Origin: Marinitoga piezophila KA3
GTDB lineage: Bacteria; Thermotogota; Thermotogae; Petrotogales; Petrotogaceae
Direction of reading: 5' to 3'
Assembly (NCBI RefSeq): GCF_000255135.1
Contig: NC_016751.1
Span: forward strand, 1,364,001-1,428,000
Length of the DNA stretch: 64,000 bases
A program made the translations under genes and the position numbers. The notes beneath the pieces are model-generated. The model did not search any database. It worked only from the letters and a program-made list of their open reading frames with translations, and had not been told where the DNA came from. Positions 17,127 through 25,156 of the stretch are shown here, piece by piece; the stretch's first letter is position 1; every line of letters begins with the position of its first letter.

Positions 17127-17160
17127 GAAATAGGCTGGATTTCTCCAGCCTATTTCTTAT
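17123..17160. terminator. Bidirectional terminator containing both stop codons
   Basis: Perfect 16-bp inverted repeat (17123-17138 and 17145-17160) around an ATTTCT loop, T-rich on both strands. It includes the TAA of the plus-strand enolase-like gene and the TAA of the minus-strand LVIVD lipoprotein. Confidence 0.9.
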
Positions 17161-19019
17161 TTTGCGATGCCGTTAAATATACCCCATGGCATATCTTTAA
17201 CTATTTCAGGATTCGAAGGATCAGAAATATCTGCTATAATTATGCCGTTTTTGTAATCAGCAATATATGCATAATTTCCAGAAATGTTTATATATAGCGT
17301 AACATCTTTTGAGTTTATATGTCCTTTTTCCTGAATATTATTTATATCAGAAATATCAAATATTTTCATTCCATCCCATAAAGCAGCGACATATAAATAA
17401 TTTCCGGAAATATTAAGTGAATATATATAATTGTCAAAAGATAAAGTGGTTATTTTTTCAATATTTGAAATATCAGAAATACTATAAATATCGATACTTT
17501 TATTTGCTAAAGCAGCATAAAGGTAATTATTATTTACATATATGTCTCTTATTGAATCAGCTAAATCGATAATTTTTAGTAATTCTGGATTATTAATATC
17601 TTTAATATTAAAAATATATAAATGCTTATTATAATCACCCAAATATAAATAATCATCTTTAGCAAATACATTTCTAATATTTTCTGTTGTAGTAATCTTA
17701 TTTATTATCGTTGGACTTCCAGGTATTGTTGTATCAAATATATATGTTTCCGTTGATAAATTTGTAACATATAATTTAGTTCCATCCATACTCAAATCAA
17801 ATGTGGATTTTGATAGAGATGTTTGAGAAACAATGGTACTTTCTTCTGTATTTGAAATATCCAAGGTTTCTAATCCATTATAACCACCAGCAATATATGC
17901 AAAATCATCATAAAAAAGTATATTCTTTGGATATCCTGTTATATTTAATGTTTTTATAAATTCAGGATTTTTAGGATCTTCAACATTAAAAATCTTAATA
18001 CCATCATATAGGTCTAAAGTAAATAAATAATTATCTTTAACACCTAAATTATATACAGCAGTTCCCAACATATAATGTGAAATCTCTTTTAGGTTATTAA
18101 TATCTGAAATATCGACTATTTTTAGACCATCATCACCGGCAAGGTATAAAATGCTATTTTCCAGATAAAAGTCTTTATATGTACCCATTCCACCATATAA
18201 ACCTATTTGTTTTATATTATCAATATCTGAAATATCATAAATTTTAACACCAGCATCGGAAGAAAATAGATAGTTTCCACTGATGTATAAATAAACTACA
18301 TAGGTTCCCTCGTGTTTTAAAGTTGTTATTTGTTCAATATTTTCAGGATCAGAAATATCAATAACAACTATGCCATTTTGACTATCAGCAATAAATGCAT
18401 AATTGTCTTTTACAGTTACATATTGACTATATCCGTCTGTATCAAAGTTAGTAATTTTCTCGACATTATTTATGTCAGAAATATCAAAAATTTCAATTCC
18501 TGAAGATCCTTCAGCAACAAAAGCATAATTGTCTTTAATAAAAATAGAATATGCAAGATCAGAAGTATTGAATTCCGTTAAAGATTTAATATTTTTGGGA
18601 TCAGAGATATCAAAAATTTTTATACCTCCGTCTCCAGCTGCAATAAATAAAAGATTGTTTTTTACAAATAAATCACCACTGTAACCACCGAATATATAAT
18701 CTTTCAATAATAGAGGTTTTTTAGGATCAGAGATATCGAAAACTGATAATAGATTGTTACCAACAGCGAAAATATAATTGTCTTTTTTATATAGATCAAA
18801 TAATTCATGAGTTAACTCGAGATGTGATAATAAAGTAAGTTTAGAGGTATCGCTTACATCAAATAAATTAAGTCCATCATATCCAGCCAGCGCTAAAATT
18901 TCATAAGTGGGTTCTTCGTTTTCGGTATTATCAGAGGGTTTTTCTTCTGTTTGGACACATGCATACATAAAAAACATCATAGAAATAACTAATAAAACAA
19001 CAAAAAGTTTTTTAAACAT
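17157..19019 (-). CDS. Lipoprotein with 14 LVIVD-type repeats (beta-propeller)
   Basis: A 620-residue lipoprotein: signal peptide with lipobox MYAC (Cys21), a short acidic linker, then about 14 repeats of 40-42 residues with the core I-x-(I/V)-(F/Y/V)-D-I-S-D-x-x-N-(I/P)-x. This is the LVIVD repeat, which forms beta-propeller blades; 14 blades would make two seven-bladed propellers. It should sit on a membrane facing the periplasm or the surface. Function is unknown; such proteins are typically binding or scaffold modules. ATG with GGAGG. It converges on the enolase-like gene and diverges from the glucan-binding locus. Confidence 0.85.
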   Translation of the reverse strand: MFKKLFVVLLVISMMFFMYACVQTEEKPSDNTENEEPTYEILALAGYDGLNLFDVSDTSKLTLLSHLELTHELFDLYKKDNYIFAVGNNLLSVFDISDPKKPLLLKDYIFGGYSGDLFVKNNLLFIAAGDGGIKIFDISDPKNIKSLTEFNTSDLAYSIFIKDNYAFVAEGSSGIEIFDISDINNVEKITNFDTDGYSQYVTVKDNYAFIADSQNGIVVIDISDPENIEQITTLKHEGTYVVYLYISGNYLFSSDAGVKIYDISDIDNIKQIGLYGGMGTYKDFYLENSILYLAGDDGLKIVDISDINNLKEISHYMLGTAVYNLGVKDNYLFTLDLYDGIKIFNVEDPKNPEFIKTLNITGYPKNILFYDDFAYIAGGYNGLETLDISNTEESTIVSQTSLSKSTFDLSMDGTKLYVTNLSTETYIFDTTIPGSPTIINKITTTENIRNVFAKDDYLYLGDYNKHLYIFNIKDINNPELLKIIDLADSIRDIYVNNNYLYAALANKSIDIYSISDISNIEKITTLSFDNYIYSLNISGNYLYVAALWDGMKIFDISDINNIQEKGHINSKDVTLYINISGNYAYIADYKNGIIIADISDPSNPEIVKDMPWGIFNGIAK

Positions 19020-19055
19020 ACTTTTCCCTCCTATAAATGATATTTATACATTCCA

Positions 19056-19084
19056 ATTATAATATTATTTTAAAAATAAGTAAA
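19056..19084 (-). promoter_or_regulatory. Candidate promoter for the LVIVD lipoprotein
   Basis: Minus-strand TTTACT (19084-19079), 17-base spacer, TATAAT (19061-19056), about 37 bases before the start codon. Confidence 0.55.
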
Positions 19085-19281
19085 CATCAATACAAATAAA
19101 TTATAATTGATTATAGTTGTTTACAAATAATTAAATAATTATTATTAAAAAAAATAAATAGATGTATTTTTACCAGTAATATTTATTGCTTATATAAAAT
19201 GATAAAAATAATATCAATATTAAATTGCATTTAAGAAAATTTGTAATAATTACCATTATTTACCAATAATATGAAATAAAA

Positions 19282-19295
19282 TGGTTTAATAACCA
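19282..19295. promoter_or_regulatory. Palindromic candidate operator
   Basis: TGGTTTAATAACCA is an inverted repeat (TGGTT-TAAT-AACCA) just upstream of the -35 region of the glucan-binding locus. The half-site ACCA also occurs at about 19170, 19252 and 19262. It fits a dimeric repressor or activator, but the regulator is not in the window. Confidence 0.4.
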
Positions 19296-19304
19296 AAAAT
19301 AGAC

Positions 19305-19333
19305 TTTATATATATTTTTTGAAGTTGTATAAT
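19305..19333 (+). promoter_or_regulatory. Candidate promoter of the outer-envelope locus
   Basis: TATAAT at 19328-19333 with TTTATA 17 bases upstream. The first gene starts 48 bases after the -10, behind GGAGGGGG. Confidence 0.5.
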
Positions 19334-19381
19334 AGTAACGCAACATAATTATTACAAATTTTTGTTATAGGAGGGGGACAG

Positions 19382-21280
19382 ATGAAAAAGGCAGTATTTA
19401 TTTTAAGTTTATTGGTAGTTTTATCTATGGTATTTGTAGGATGTTTTCCAAAGCCTAAAGAGCCTATAAAATTGGAAGATGGTTATTATCTTTATTTTTC
19501 TAATAGCGAATGGAATTTTAGTTTAATTCCTGATTGGAAGTTTGTAAAACAGGATGATGGAACATATAAACTGGAAATTTCTGGTTTGGATTTAGCAGAA
19601 AATGTACCAGCACCTAAAAATGCTGAAAAAGTATGGTGGTGGAAAGTTGTTCAAATTACAGGAGATAGTTCTATAGCTTACGGTGGATTTGAAAAAAATG
19701 ATCCAAGTGTTCCAATGGATCCTGATATAGCAAAGAATATGGATAAGGTTGTATTTTATTTTGATCCTTCAGCAGATACAACAACAGATCACAAAACAAT
19801 AGCAGGAGTTATGGGAGATAATACAAAAGATGCATCAACTATATATTTTGTAGGTTCTCCAACAGGTTGGGATTTTGTTGAAATGACTAATGGTACTTAT
19901 ATAGTTGATACAACAAAAATATCTTCCAGAACAATATTTGGACCAGAAAATCCTATGGGATTCAAAATTTCTTTAGGTTATGATCATTGGGATAAAACAG
20001 ATGAAGAAAAACCTTTTTTCTTTACACAAGGACATTATTATGGAGTTGGTACAGGAAACGAATATAAATATTTCACTGAAGGAAATTATGTAATGGGAGC
20101 AAAAGTTACATTTGATCCACATTTTTCAAAATTAACAGTTGAACCACTTGAAAATATTTCAACAATTTCTAGCGTGATAGATAAAATCGATTCTGAAGGT
20201 ACAATAGAAGCAACTAGTGTTGGGGTAGTTAATTATAAGTACAGTACATATGTTTTTATTCAAGATTCCAGTCGAGGAATTGAAGTATATAAACCATATA
20301 ATATAGAAGATTTGAAAGTTGGAGATCTTATATATGTAGAGGGCAGTGCAAAGAAATATGAAGATACTTACGAATATTCTTTAAATAATTCAGCTACTGT
20401 TACAGTGTTAAAATCAAATATAATTTTAGATCCAGAAGATATTACAGGAATAGAAATAAAGGATAATTGGAATTATTATGGGAAATTAGTAAAATTTAAA
20501 GGGATATGTAAAGAAGCTGATGATAATTATGGCAATGCAACTTTTGAATCTGAAAATGCAACTATAGTTGTAAAAAATTATGTAGGAAAAGAATTTGTAG
20601 AAGGAATAAAATATACAATAACAGGTGTGGTTATGTATAATCATGACCAATTAAAAGTTGTTCCAAGAAAAACATCAGATATTGCAGCACCAGGTCAGAT
20701 AATAATAGATGGTGATTTATCCGATTGGACAGATTATGCAACAAAAACAGTTCTTGATGATGCTGATGATGATAGTAAATGGGGAGAATCAAATGATATT
20801 AATTGGTTGGGATTTGCAAATGATGACGAATATTTATATATAGGTGCTAAATATAAGGCTTCAAGTAATGGATTTATTGTATATGTTTCAAAAGAAGGAG
20901 CTACCGGTGGAGCAACAGATATGAATTTTGGAGCTTGGCCACGAGTTATCCAGACACAAGAAGGAACACCTATACATTTCTTTATAGCTTCATGGGAACA
21001 TGGAGATCCTCAATTGTGGACAGTAGATAGTACCACAACAAAAACTCAGCATGATGAATATATAGTATCAAAAACTAATACAGATCCTATAATGGAAGTA
21101 AAAATAAAATTATCAGATCTTGGTTTAAGTAAGGGAGATAAGATTAAATTTGTAGGAACTATTGTTGGAGGAGATAATGCTTCTGCACCTGATACCACAC
21201 CAGATAATCCATATCCAGATGGTTGGAATTGGAATGTACCTTTAACAATTGTTAATATGCAAGAATATACCGTTCAATAA
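19382..21280 (+). CDS. Large lipoprotein with carbohydrate-binding-like and OB-like domains
   Basis: A 632-residue lipoprotein (lipobox FVGC, Cys21). Domain order by eye: residues 28-90 and 155-250, two beta-sandwich units with W-rich starch-binding-like strands (YYLYFSNSEWN; IYFVGSPTGWDFVEM); 256-420, an OB-fold-like part (YVFIQDSSRGIEVYKP; LKVGDLIYVEGSAKKY); 437-632, a module beginning IIIDGDLSDW, as in CBM9/DOMON-like domains of amylases and dextranases. No catalytic glycosidase motif is seen. Likely a surface glucan-binding lipoprotein, comparable in role to SusE/F (inference). First gene of the locus; a partial terminator follows it, so downstream genes may be expressed at a lower level. 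Confidence 0.65.
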   Translation: MKKAVFILSLLVVLSMVFVGCFPKPKEPIKLEDGYYLYFSNSEWNFSLIPDWKFVKQDDGTYKLEISGLDLAENVPAPKNAEKVWWWKVVQITGDSSIAYGGFEKNDPSVPMDPDIAKNMDKVVFYFDPSADTTTDHKTIAGVMGDNTKDASTIYFVGSPTGWDFVEMTNGTYIVDTTKISSRTIFGPENPMGFKISLGYDHWDKTDEEKPFFFTQGHYYGVGTGNEYKYFTEGNYVMGAKVTFDPHFSKLTVEPLENISTISSVIDKIDSEGTIEATSVGVVNYKYSTYVFIQDSSRGIEVYKPYNIEDLKVGDLIYVEGSAKKYEDTYEYSLNNSATVTVLKSNIILDPEDITGIEIKDNWNYYGKLVKFKGICKEADDNYGNATFESENATIVVKNYVGKEFVEGIKYTITGVVMYNHDQLKVVPRKTSDIAAPGQIIIDGDLSDWTDYATKTVLDDADDDSKWGESNDINWLGFANDDEYLYIGAKYKASSNGFIVYVSKEGATGGATDMNFGAWPRVIQTQEGTPIHFFIASWEHGDPQLWTVDSTTTKTQHDEYIVSKTNTDPIMEVKIKLSDLGLSKGDKIKFVGTIVGGDNASAPDTTPDNPYPDGWNWNVPLTIVNMQEYTVQ

Positions 21281-21292
21281 ATTCAATACATC

Positions 21293-21321
21293 CCCACCTC
21301 AATTTTGGGGTGGGTTTTTTT
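21293..21321 (+). terminator. Intra-operon terminator or attenuator
   Basis: Stem CCCACCTCAA / TTGGGGTGGG (one U-G pair) followed by seven T, between the two lipoprotein genes; the next ribosome site begins 10 bases later. It may reduce read-through or stabilise the first message. Confidence 0.8.
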
Positions 21322-21343
21322 AAAGGAAGTGGAGGTGATTTTT

Positions 21344-22069
21344 TTGAGGAAAGTTTTAATTTTAATACTTTTTTCTATTTTTTTATTTTCTGGATGCTTA
21401 ATGAATATTTTGGGATTATCTGTACCTGAAGGGTTATACGTTGGTTATGATGGAAATAACTGGATGCAGACGGATGATAAAACGCTTATAGAAAATAGTA
21501 AATTTGTTTATGATGCGAATTTAAAATTATATAAGGTAACAATAGATAAAGAAAAAATAAATTTTGGAGAAATCCAAAATAATGATTCAATATTTAAAAT
21601 GGGATATTATAAGGTTTATTATGTAAAGAATGATGGCAATATTGCATCCAATAGTATTCCTATTTTAGAAACTGCTGCAACTGAAGATAAAATAACAATA
21701 TATTTAGATCTTGAAAGATTAAGTGAAGGGAAATCCACAGGTATTGGCGATGATACAAAACTCAATATGGAATGGTATTTTGCAGGAACTCCAAATAATT
21801 GGACTCCTGAAAAAATGACAAAAAAAGATGATTATTTTGAAATTACAATAAACAAAACATATAATGCAAATGATAGTATTGAATACAAAATTCCACCATC
21901 TACAACATGGATGCCATGGCAGATGATTTTCAATGGTGAGGTGTATTCAGATTCATCTCAAAATCAAAGATATACATTTAAAAGCAATGTAAATGGTTTT
22001 ACAGTTAAGTTTTATCCACTGATAGGTAAGGTTGATATTGTTGAATTAAAGGTTGGTGATTCTCAATGA
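21344..22069 (+). CDS. Lipoprotein with two starch-binding-like beta domains
   Basis: A 241-residue lipoprotein (lipobox FSGC, Cys18). Residues 28-115 and 138-235 look like two beta-sandwich units; the second opens MEWYFAGTPNNWTPEKMT, close in form to CBM48/CBM20-type strands and to the second domain of the preceding lipoprotein. Start: TTG at 21344, 5 bases after a perfect GGAGGTGA. An in-frame ATG at 21305 lies inside the terminator and would bury the signal peptide. Its end overlaps the next gene by 4 bases (ATGA). Probable partner of the barrel and of the CBM48 fusion in binding glucans at the cell surface. Confidence 0.7.
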   Translation: MRKVLILILFSIFLFSGCLMNILGLSVPEGLYVGYDGNNWMQTDDKTLIENSKFVYDANLKLYKVTIDKEKINFGEIQNNDSIFKMGYYKVYYVKNDGNIASNSIPILETAATEDKITIYLDLERLSEGKSTGIGDDTKLNMEWYFAGTPNNWTPEKMTKKDDYFEITINKTYNANDSIEYKIPPSTTWMPWQMIFNGEVYSDSSQNQRYTFKSNVNGFTVKFYPLIGKVDIVELKVGDSQ

Positions 22070-23439
22070 AAAAAATCATGATCTATATTTTGTTGATTAT
22101 TCCATTAATTGCGTTTTCTCAGGTGGGAATTAATGCTAATGTTGAAAGTTCGTGGACATATGATTTTGAAGCCTCACCAACTCAATTTTATTGGAATGGT
22201 ATGAAATTTGATATTTATTTAAAACCAGATTCAACAAACTTTTTTGGCTCATTTAATTTGAATAGAGGGGATGACAATAATTATTATGTAACCGATGGAG
22301 AATTTGAATTTAAATTTGATTCCAATAAAATTACAACATTCTGGAAGAAGAAAAGCGTTAATACTACCGATTGGATTAATGCTTTCAATAATGAAAAAAT
22401 TGGTGCTGTAAATGGTTTAAAAGCTAATTTTGATATATCGTTATTTTCTTTAGAAACATATTTAGTAAAAAGAGAAAGTGAAAATTCTTCTTTGTTTATT
22501 TCTCAAATTAGAGGAATACCTTTTGGACAACTTTATTATAGCTATATATATGGTAGAGAGTTTTATACAAAATATATTTATACAGATTGGAGAATGTTTG
22601 ATTTTAATTTTACTCAGGATAATTTTCAATTATTGGGTGAATTTGGATATTCATATGAAAAAGGAGTTTTTTATTTAGAGGATAATTATTTTATTTTTCT
22701 TGGTAATAGGCTTAATTACAAAGATTTTGAGACTGCTGTTTATTTAAAATATTTATCTCCTGAATTTGATAAAAAATATCTTCCAGATAGTTTTAAACAA
22801 AACGTTTATGGAGAGGTAAAAGTAAAAAATATAGGAGTTTCTTCTGAAGTAAATTATTCTTTTGAAGATAATACACTTTCTTTTGATAAATTTAGTATTG
22901 ATTATATAAAAAATTATTTAAAAATAAATGATTTTAATTATCTTTATGTTGGCCTGGCTAAAAATTTTGATTTAAACAAATCAGAAATAGCATTAAATTT
23001 ACCATTTCATTTTAATAATATGTTTGATTTAACAGTTTCTGGTTATAAAAAGGGTATGGAAGATAATTGGTCTAATATAAAGAAATATTCAGATTTTGCT
23101 ATTTCGGCAAACATGAAAGGTAATTTTATGAATACTTATTATAATTTATTGTATATTTTTGGAAATAAAAATGTTGAGATAGAAGATAGCGTGGTATATA
23201 GTGGAGGTTTTTCGGAAGTTCTATATGGTTCTGTTTCGAGAGGATTTGGAGACGTAAACTTTTTTATTAAGGGAATGTATATATATGGTGCAATAGAAAG
23301 ATATAAAACATTATATGCCGAAGCTAAGTATACAGGTTTTTCAAATTCTGAGATTATTTTATCATTAGGCGACGGAAACTTTGGAGCAAGCAAAAATTTT
23401 TCAAAAAGAATCTCATTAACTGTAAAAACAGGATTTTAG
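22066..23439 (+). CDS. Outer-envelope beta-barrel-like protein
   Basis: A 457-residue protein with a cleavable signal peptide (ends about residue 18, AFS-Q) and, throughout, amphipathic strands of 8-12 residues rich in aromatics. It ends SLTVKTGF with a terminal Phe, the signature of barrels handled by the BAM machinery. Few Cys, and no helices. I infer a pore or barrel in the toga, about 18-22 strands long, serving the surrounding binding lipoproteins. Translationally coupled by ATGA to the upstream lipoprotein. No sequence family recognised. Confidence 0.6.
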   Translation: MKKIMIYILLIIPLIAFSQVGINANVESSWTYDFEASPTQFYWNGMKFDIYLKPDSTNFFGSFNLNRGDDNNYYVTDGEFEFKFDSNKITTFWKKKSVNTTDWINAFNNEKIGAVNGLKANFDISLFSLETYLVKRESENSSLFISQIRGIPFGQLYYSYIYGREFYTKYIYTDWRMFDFNFTQDNFQLLGEFGYSYEKGVFYLEDNYFIFLGNRLNYKDFETAVYLKYLSPEFDKKYLPDSFKQNVYGEVKVKNIGVSSEVNYSFEDNTLSFDKFSIDYIKNYLKINDFNYLYVGLAKNFDLNKSEIALNLPFHFNNMFDLTVSGYKKGMEDNWSNIKKYSDFAISANMKGNFMNTYYNLLYIFGNKNVEIEDSVVYSGGFSEVLYGSVSRGFGDVNFFIKGMYIYGAIERYKTLYAEAKYTGFSNSEIILSLGDGNFGASKNFSKRISLTVKTGF

Positions 23440-23451
23440 GAGGTGTAATGG

Positions 23452-24690
23452 GTGAAAAGAATATATGTTATTTTAATTGTATTAATTATGGGTATTTCTG
23501 TTTTTTCAAAGATTTATATAGATAATAATATGGTTGTTTTTGAATATAAAGATATAACAGCATCTGCAGTTTATCTTGCAGGTAGCTTTAATAACTGGAA
23601 TTCATCTGCTTTATTAATGAAAAAAGTAAATAATGGAGTATGGAGAATAGCAATAAAACTTTCTCCTGGTGAATATCAGTATAAATTTGTTATAAATGGA
23701 AGTGATTGGAAGGAAGACCCTGAAGCCCCGGGATATGTGCCTGATGGATTTGGTGGGAAAAATGGAGTTTTTACTTTAGTATTAGAAAATGGAACATTAA
23801 AAATCAAAAAAGCAGAAAAAGAGACAAATAATATATTATCTGGAGGATATAAGTTTAGTTTAAATTCTAAAATAGATAAGGATACTTTTTCGTTAAAAAC
23901 TCCAGAAATAAATCATGAATTTATTTTAACAATTAATCCAGATAAAGGTAATATGAAATTTGAAGCAAATTTATATGCAGATAATACAAACTGGCAATTT
24001 AAATTAAAATCATTAAAGATAAATTGGGAAAACGAAAAATATCTCTTTGGAATATATAACAATGCAGCTTCTAATAATTTATGGAATTTTTATGAAGAAA
24101 ATATAGAAAAAACGAATATAGGTTTTTATGGAGGAATAAAAACTTCTGTATTAGATATAACTCTTGATATTTATTCAAAAAATAACAATATTCAATATAT
24201 GTTATTATCAAAAACAAGTATGGAAGACATAAATGGTTATTTTGGATATATTCCAGCTACAGATGATTCATCTATGAATATTTATGCAAGAGTTAAATAC
24301 TTAAATATTGGTATTGAAGGGAAATATTCAGATTCCTTAGAATATGTAAAAGGAGATTATGAAAATGATGATCTTTATTTTGAAGGAATGTATGAATTTG
24401 ATAAGAAAAATGTAGTTTTATATTCTGAGATATTATCTTTATCAAATATTTATACGGAATATAATACATCAGAAAAAACATATTTTGTAGAAGTTAATTT
24501 AAATATACCGGTTTTAAGTAATTTAAATGGTATTGGGAATTTACATTATGACAATGATGGAAATATAGGTTATAATGCAGGTATAAAATTGATTGAAGAT
24601 GAAAATTCTGTAAGTATAACATTAGGACATAAATTTGATGAAGGTTTTAAAGATTATTATTTTATGTTTAATGCAAGTGCTGAATTCTAA
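23452..24690 (+). CDS. CBM48 domain fused to a beta-barrel-like protein
   Basis: A 412-residue secreted protein. After the signal peptide (about 1-19), residues 25-120 form a clear CBM48/AMPK glycogen-binding domain: YLAGSFNNWN, GVWRIAIKLSPGEYQYKFVI, DWKEDPEAPGYV, DGFGGKNGVF. The remaining 290 residues are alternating amphipathic strands ending NASAEF, a barrel-like ending in Phe. Start is GTG at 23452 with GGAGGTG; a nearby ATG at 23448 is out of frame. I infer a surface barrel that displays or traps alpha-glucan via its N-terminal domain. No hydrolase motifs. Last gene before a strong terminator. Confidence 0.75.
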   Translation: MKRIYVILIVLIMGISVFSKIYIDNNMVVFEYKDITASAVYLAGSFNNWNSSALLMKKVNNGVWRIAIKLSPGEYQYKFVINGSDWKEDPEAPGYVPDGFGGKNGVFTLVLENGTLKIKKAEKETNNILSGGYKFSLNSKIDKDTFSLKTPEINHEFILTINPDKGNMKFEANLYADNTNWQFKLKSLKINWENEKYLFGIYNNAASNNLWNFYEENIEKTNIGFYGGIKTSVLDITLDIYSKNNNIQYMLLSKTSMEDINGYFGYIPATDDSSMNIYARVKYLNIGIEGKYSDSLEYVKGDYENDDLYFEGMYEFDKKNVVLYSEILSLSNIYTEYNTSEKTYFVEVNLNIPVLSNLNGIGNLHYDNDGNIGYNAGIKLIEDENSVSITLGHKFDEGFKDYYFMFNASAEF

Positions 24691-24717
24691 CCCCTGAAAC
24701 ATCAGGGGTTATTTTTT
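24691..24717 (+). terminator. Terminator of the outer-envelope locus
   Basis: Stem CCCCTGA / TCAGGGG with loop AACA at 24691-24708, then TTATTTTTTT. Confidence 0.9.
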
Positions 24718-24779
24718 TGTTAAGGGACTGTTATTTAATATGCATATTGCTGTGAAGATTTTATTATTCACATTTTATA

Positions 24780-24788
24780 TGTTATAAT
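24780..24788 (+). promoter_or_regulatory. Extended -10 promoter for the ylxQ-like/infB operon
   Basis: TGTTATAAT at 24780-24788, no clear -35; the first start codon is 33 bases downstream behind GGAGGT. Confidence 0.65.
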
Positions 24789-24820
24789 AATTGTAGAAAG
24801 AAGAACGGAGGTATTAAAGA

Positions 24821-25156
24821 ATGAATGAACAAAAGATTGTAAATCTTTTGGGATTTGCTGCAAGGATGCGAAAAATAATATTTGGAAAAGATAATATAAG
24901 AGAATATATAAGAAATCCAAGAAAAAGATATAAGTTTATTGTTATTGCATCTGATACAGGTGAGTCTATAAAAGAAGATACAATAAAAAGATGTCAATCA
25001 CATAGAGTTCCATATGTTCTTTTAAAAGATTTTACAAAGGAAACACTTGGTAAGTCTCTTGGAAGAGATGAAATCAGTGTTGTTGGAGTATTGGATGAGA
25101 ATATAGTAAAAGGATTAATCGATGTAGCAAATGTTGGAGGTGATTCGAATGTCTAA
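24821..25156 (+). CDS. L7Ae/YlxQ-like RNA-binding protein
   Basis: A 111-residue protein of the L7Ae/L30e/YlxQ group, which binds kink-turn-like [23 protein letters not shown] and [21 protein letters not shown] match the N-terminal helix and central sheet. Its place directly before infB, with an 8-base overlap, is the classic position of ylxQ in the nusA-infB cluster, although nusA and ylxR are absent here. A ribosome-associated role is likely; the exact target is unknown. Confidence 0.85.
   Translation: MNEQKIVNLLGFAARMRKIIFGKDNIREYIRNPRKRYKFIVIASDTGESIKEDTIKRCQSHRVPYVLLKDFTKETLGKSLGRDEISVVGVLDENIVKGLIDVANVGGDSNV

Larger units (their letters stand above)
19020..19381. other. 362-bp divergent regulatory spacer
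   Basis: Very AT-rich, with no open frame. It holds promoters for both directions, a TGGTT/AACCA palindrome and two further TTTACCA-type half sites at about 19168 and 19259. No RNA gene is recognised. Confidence 0.55.
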
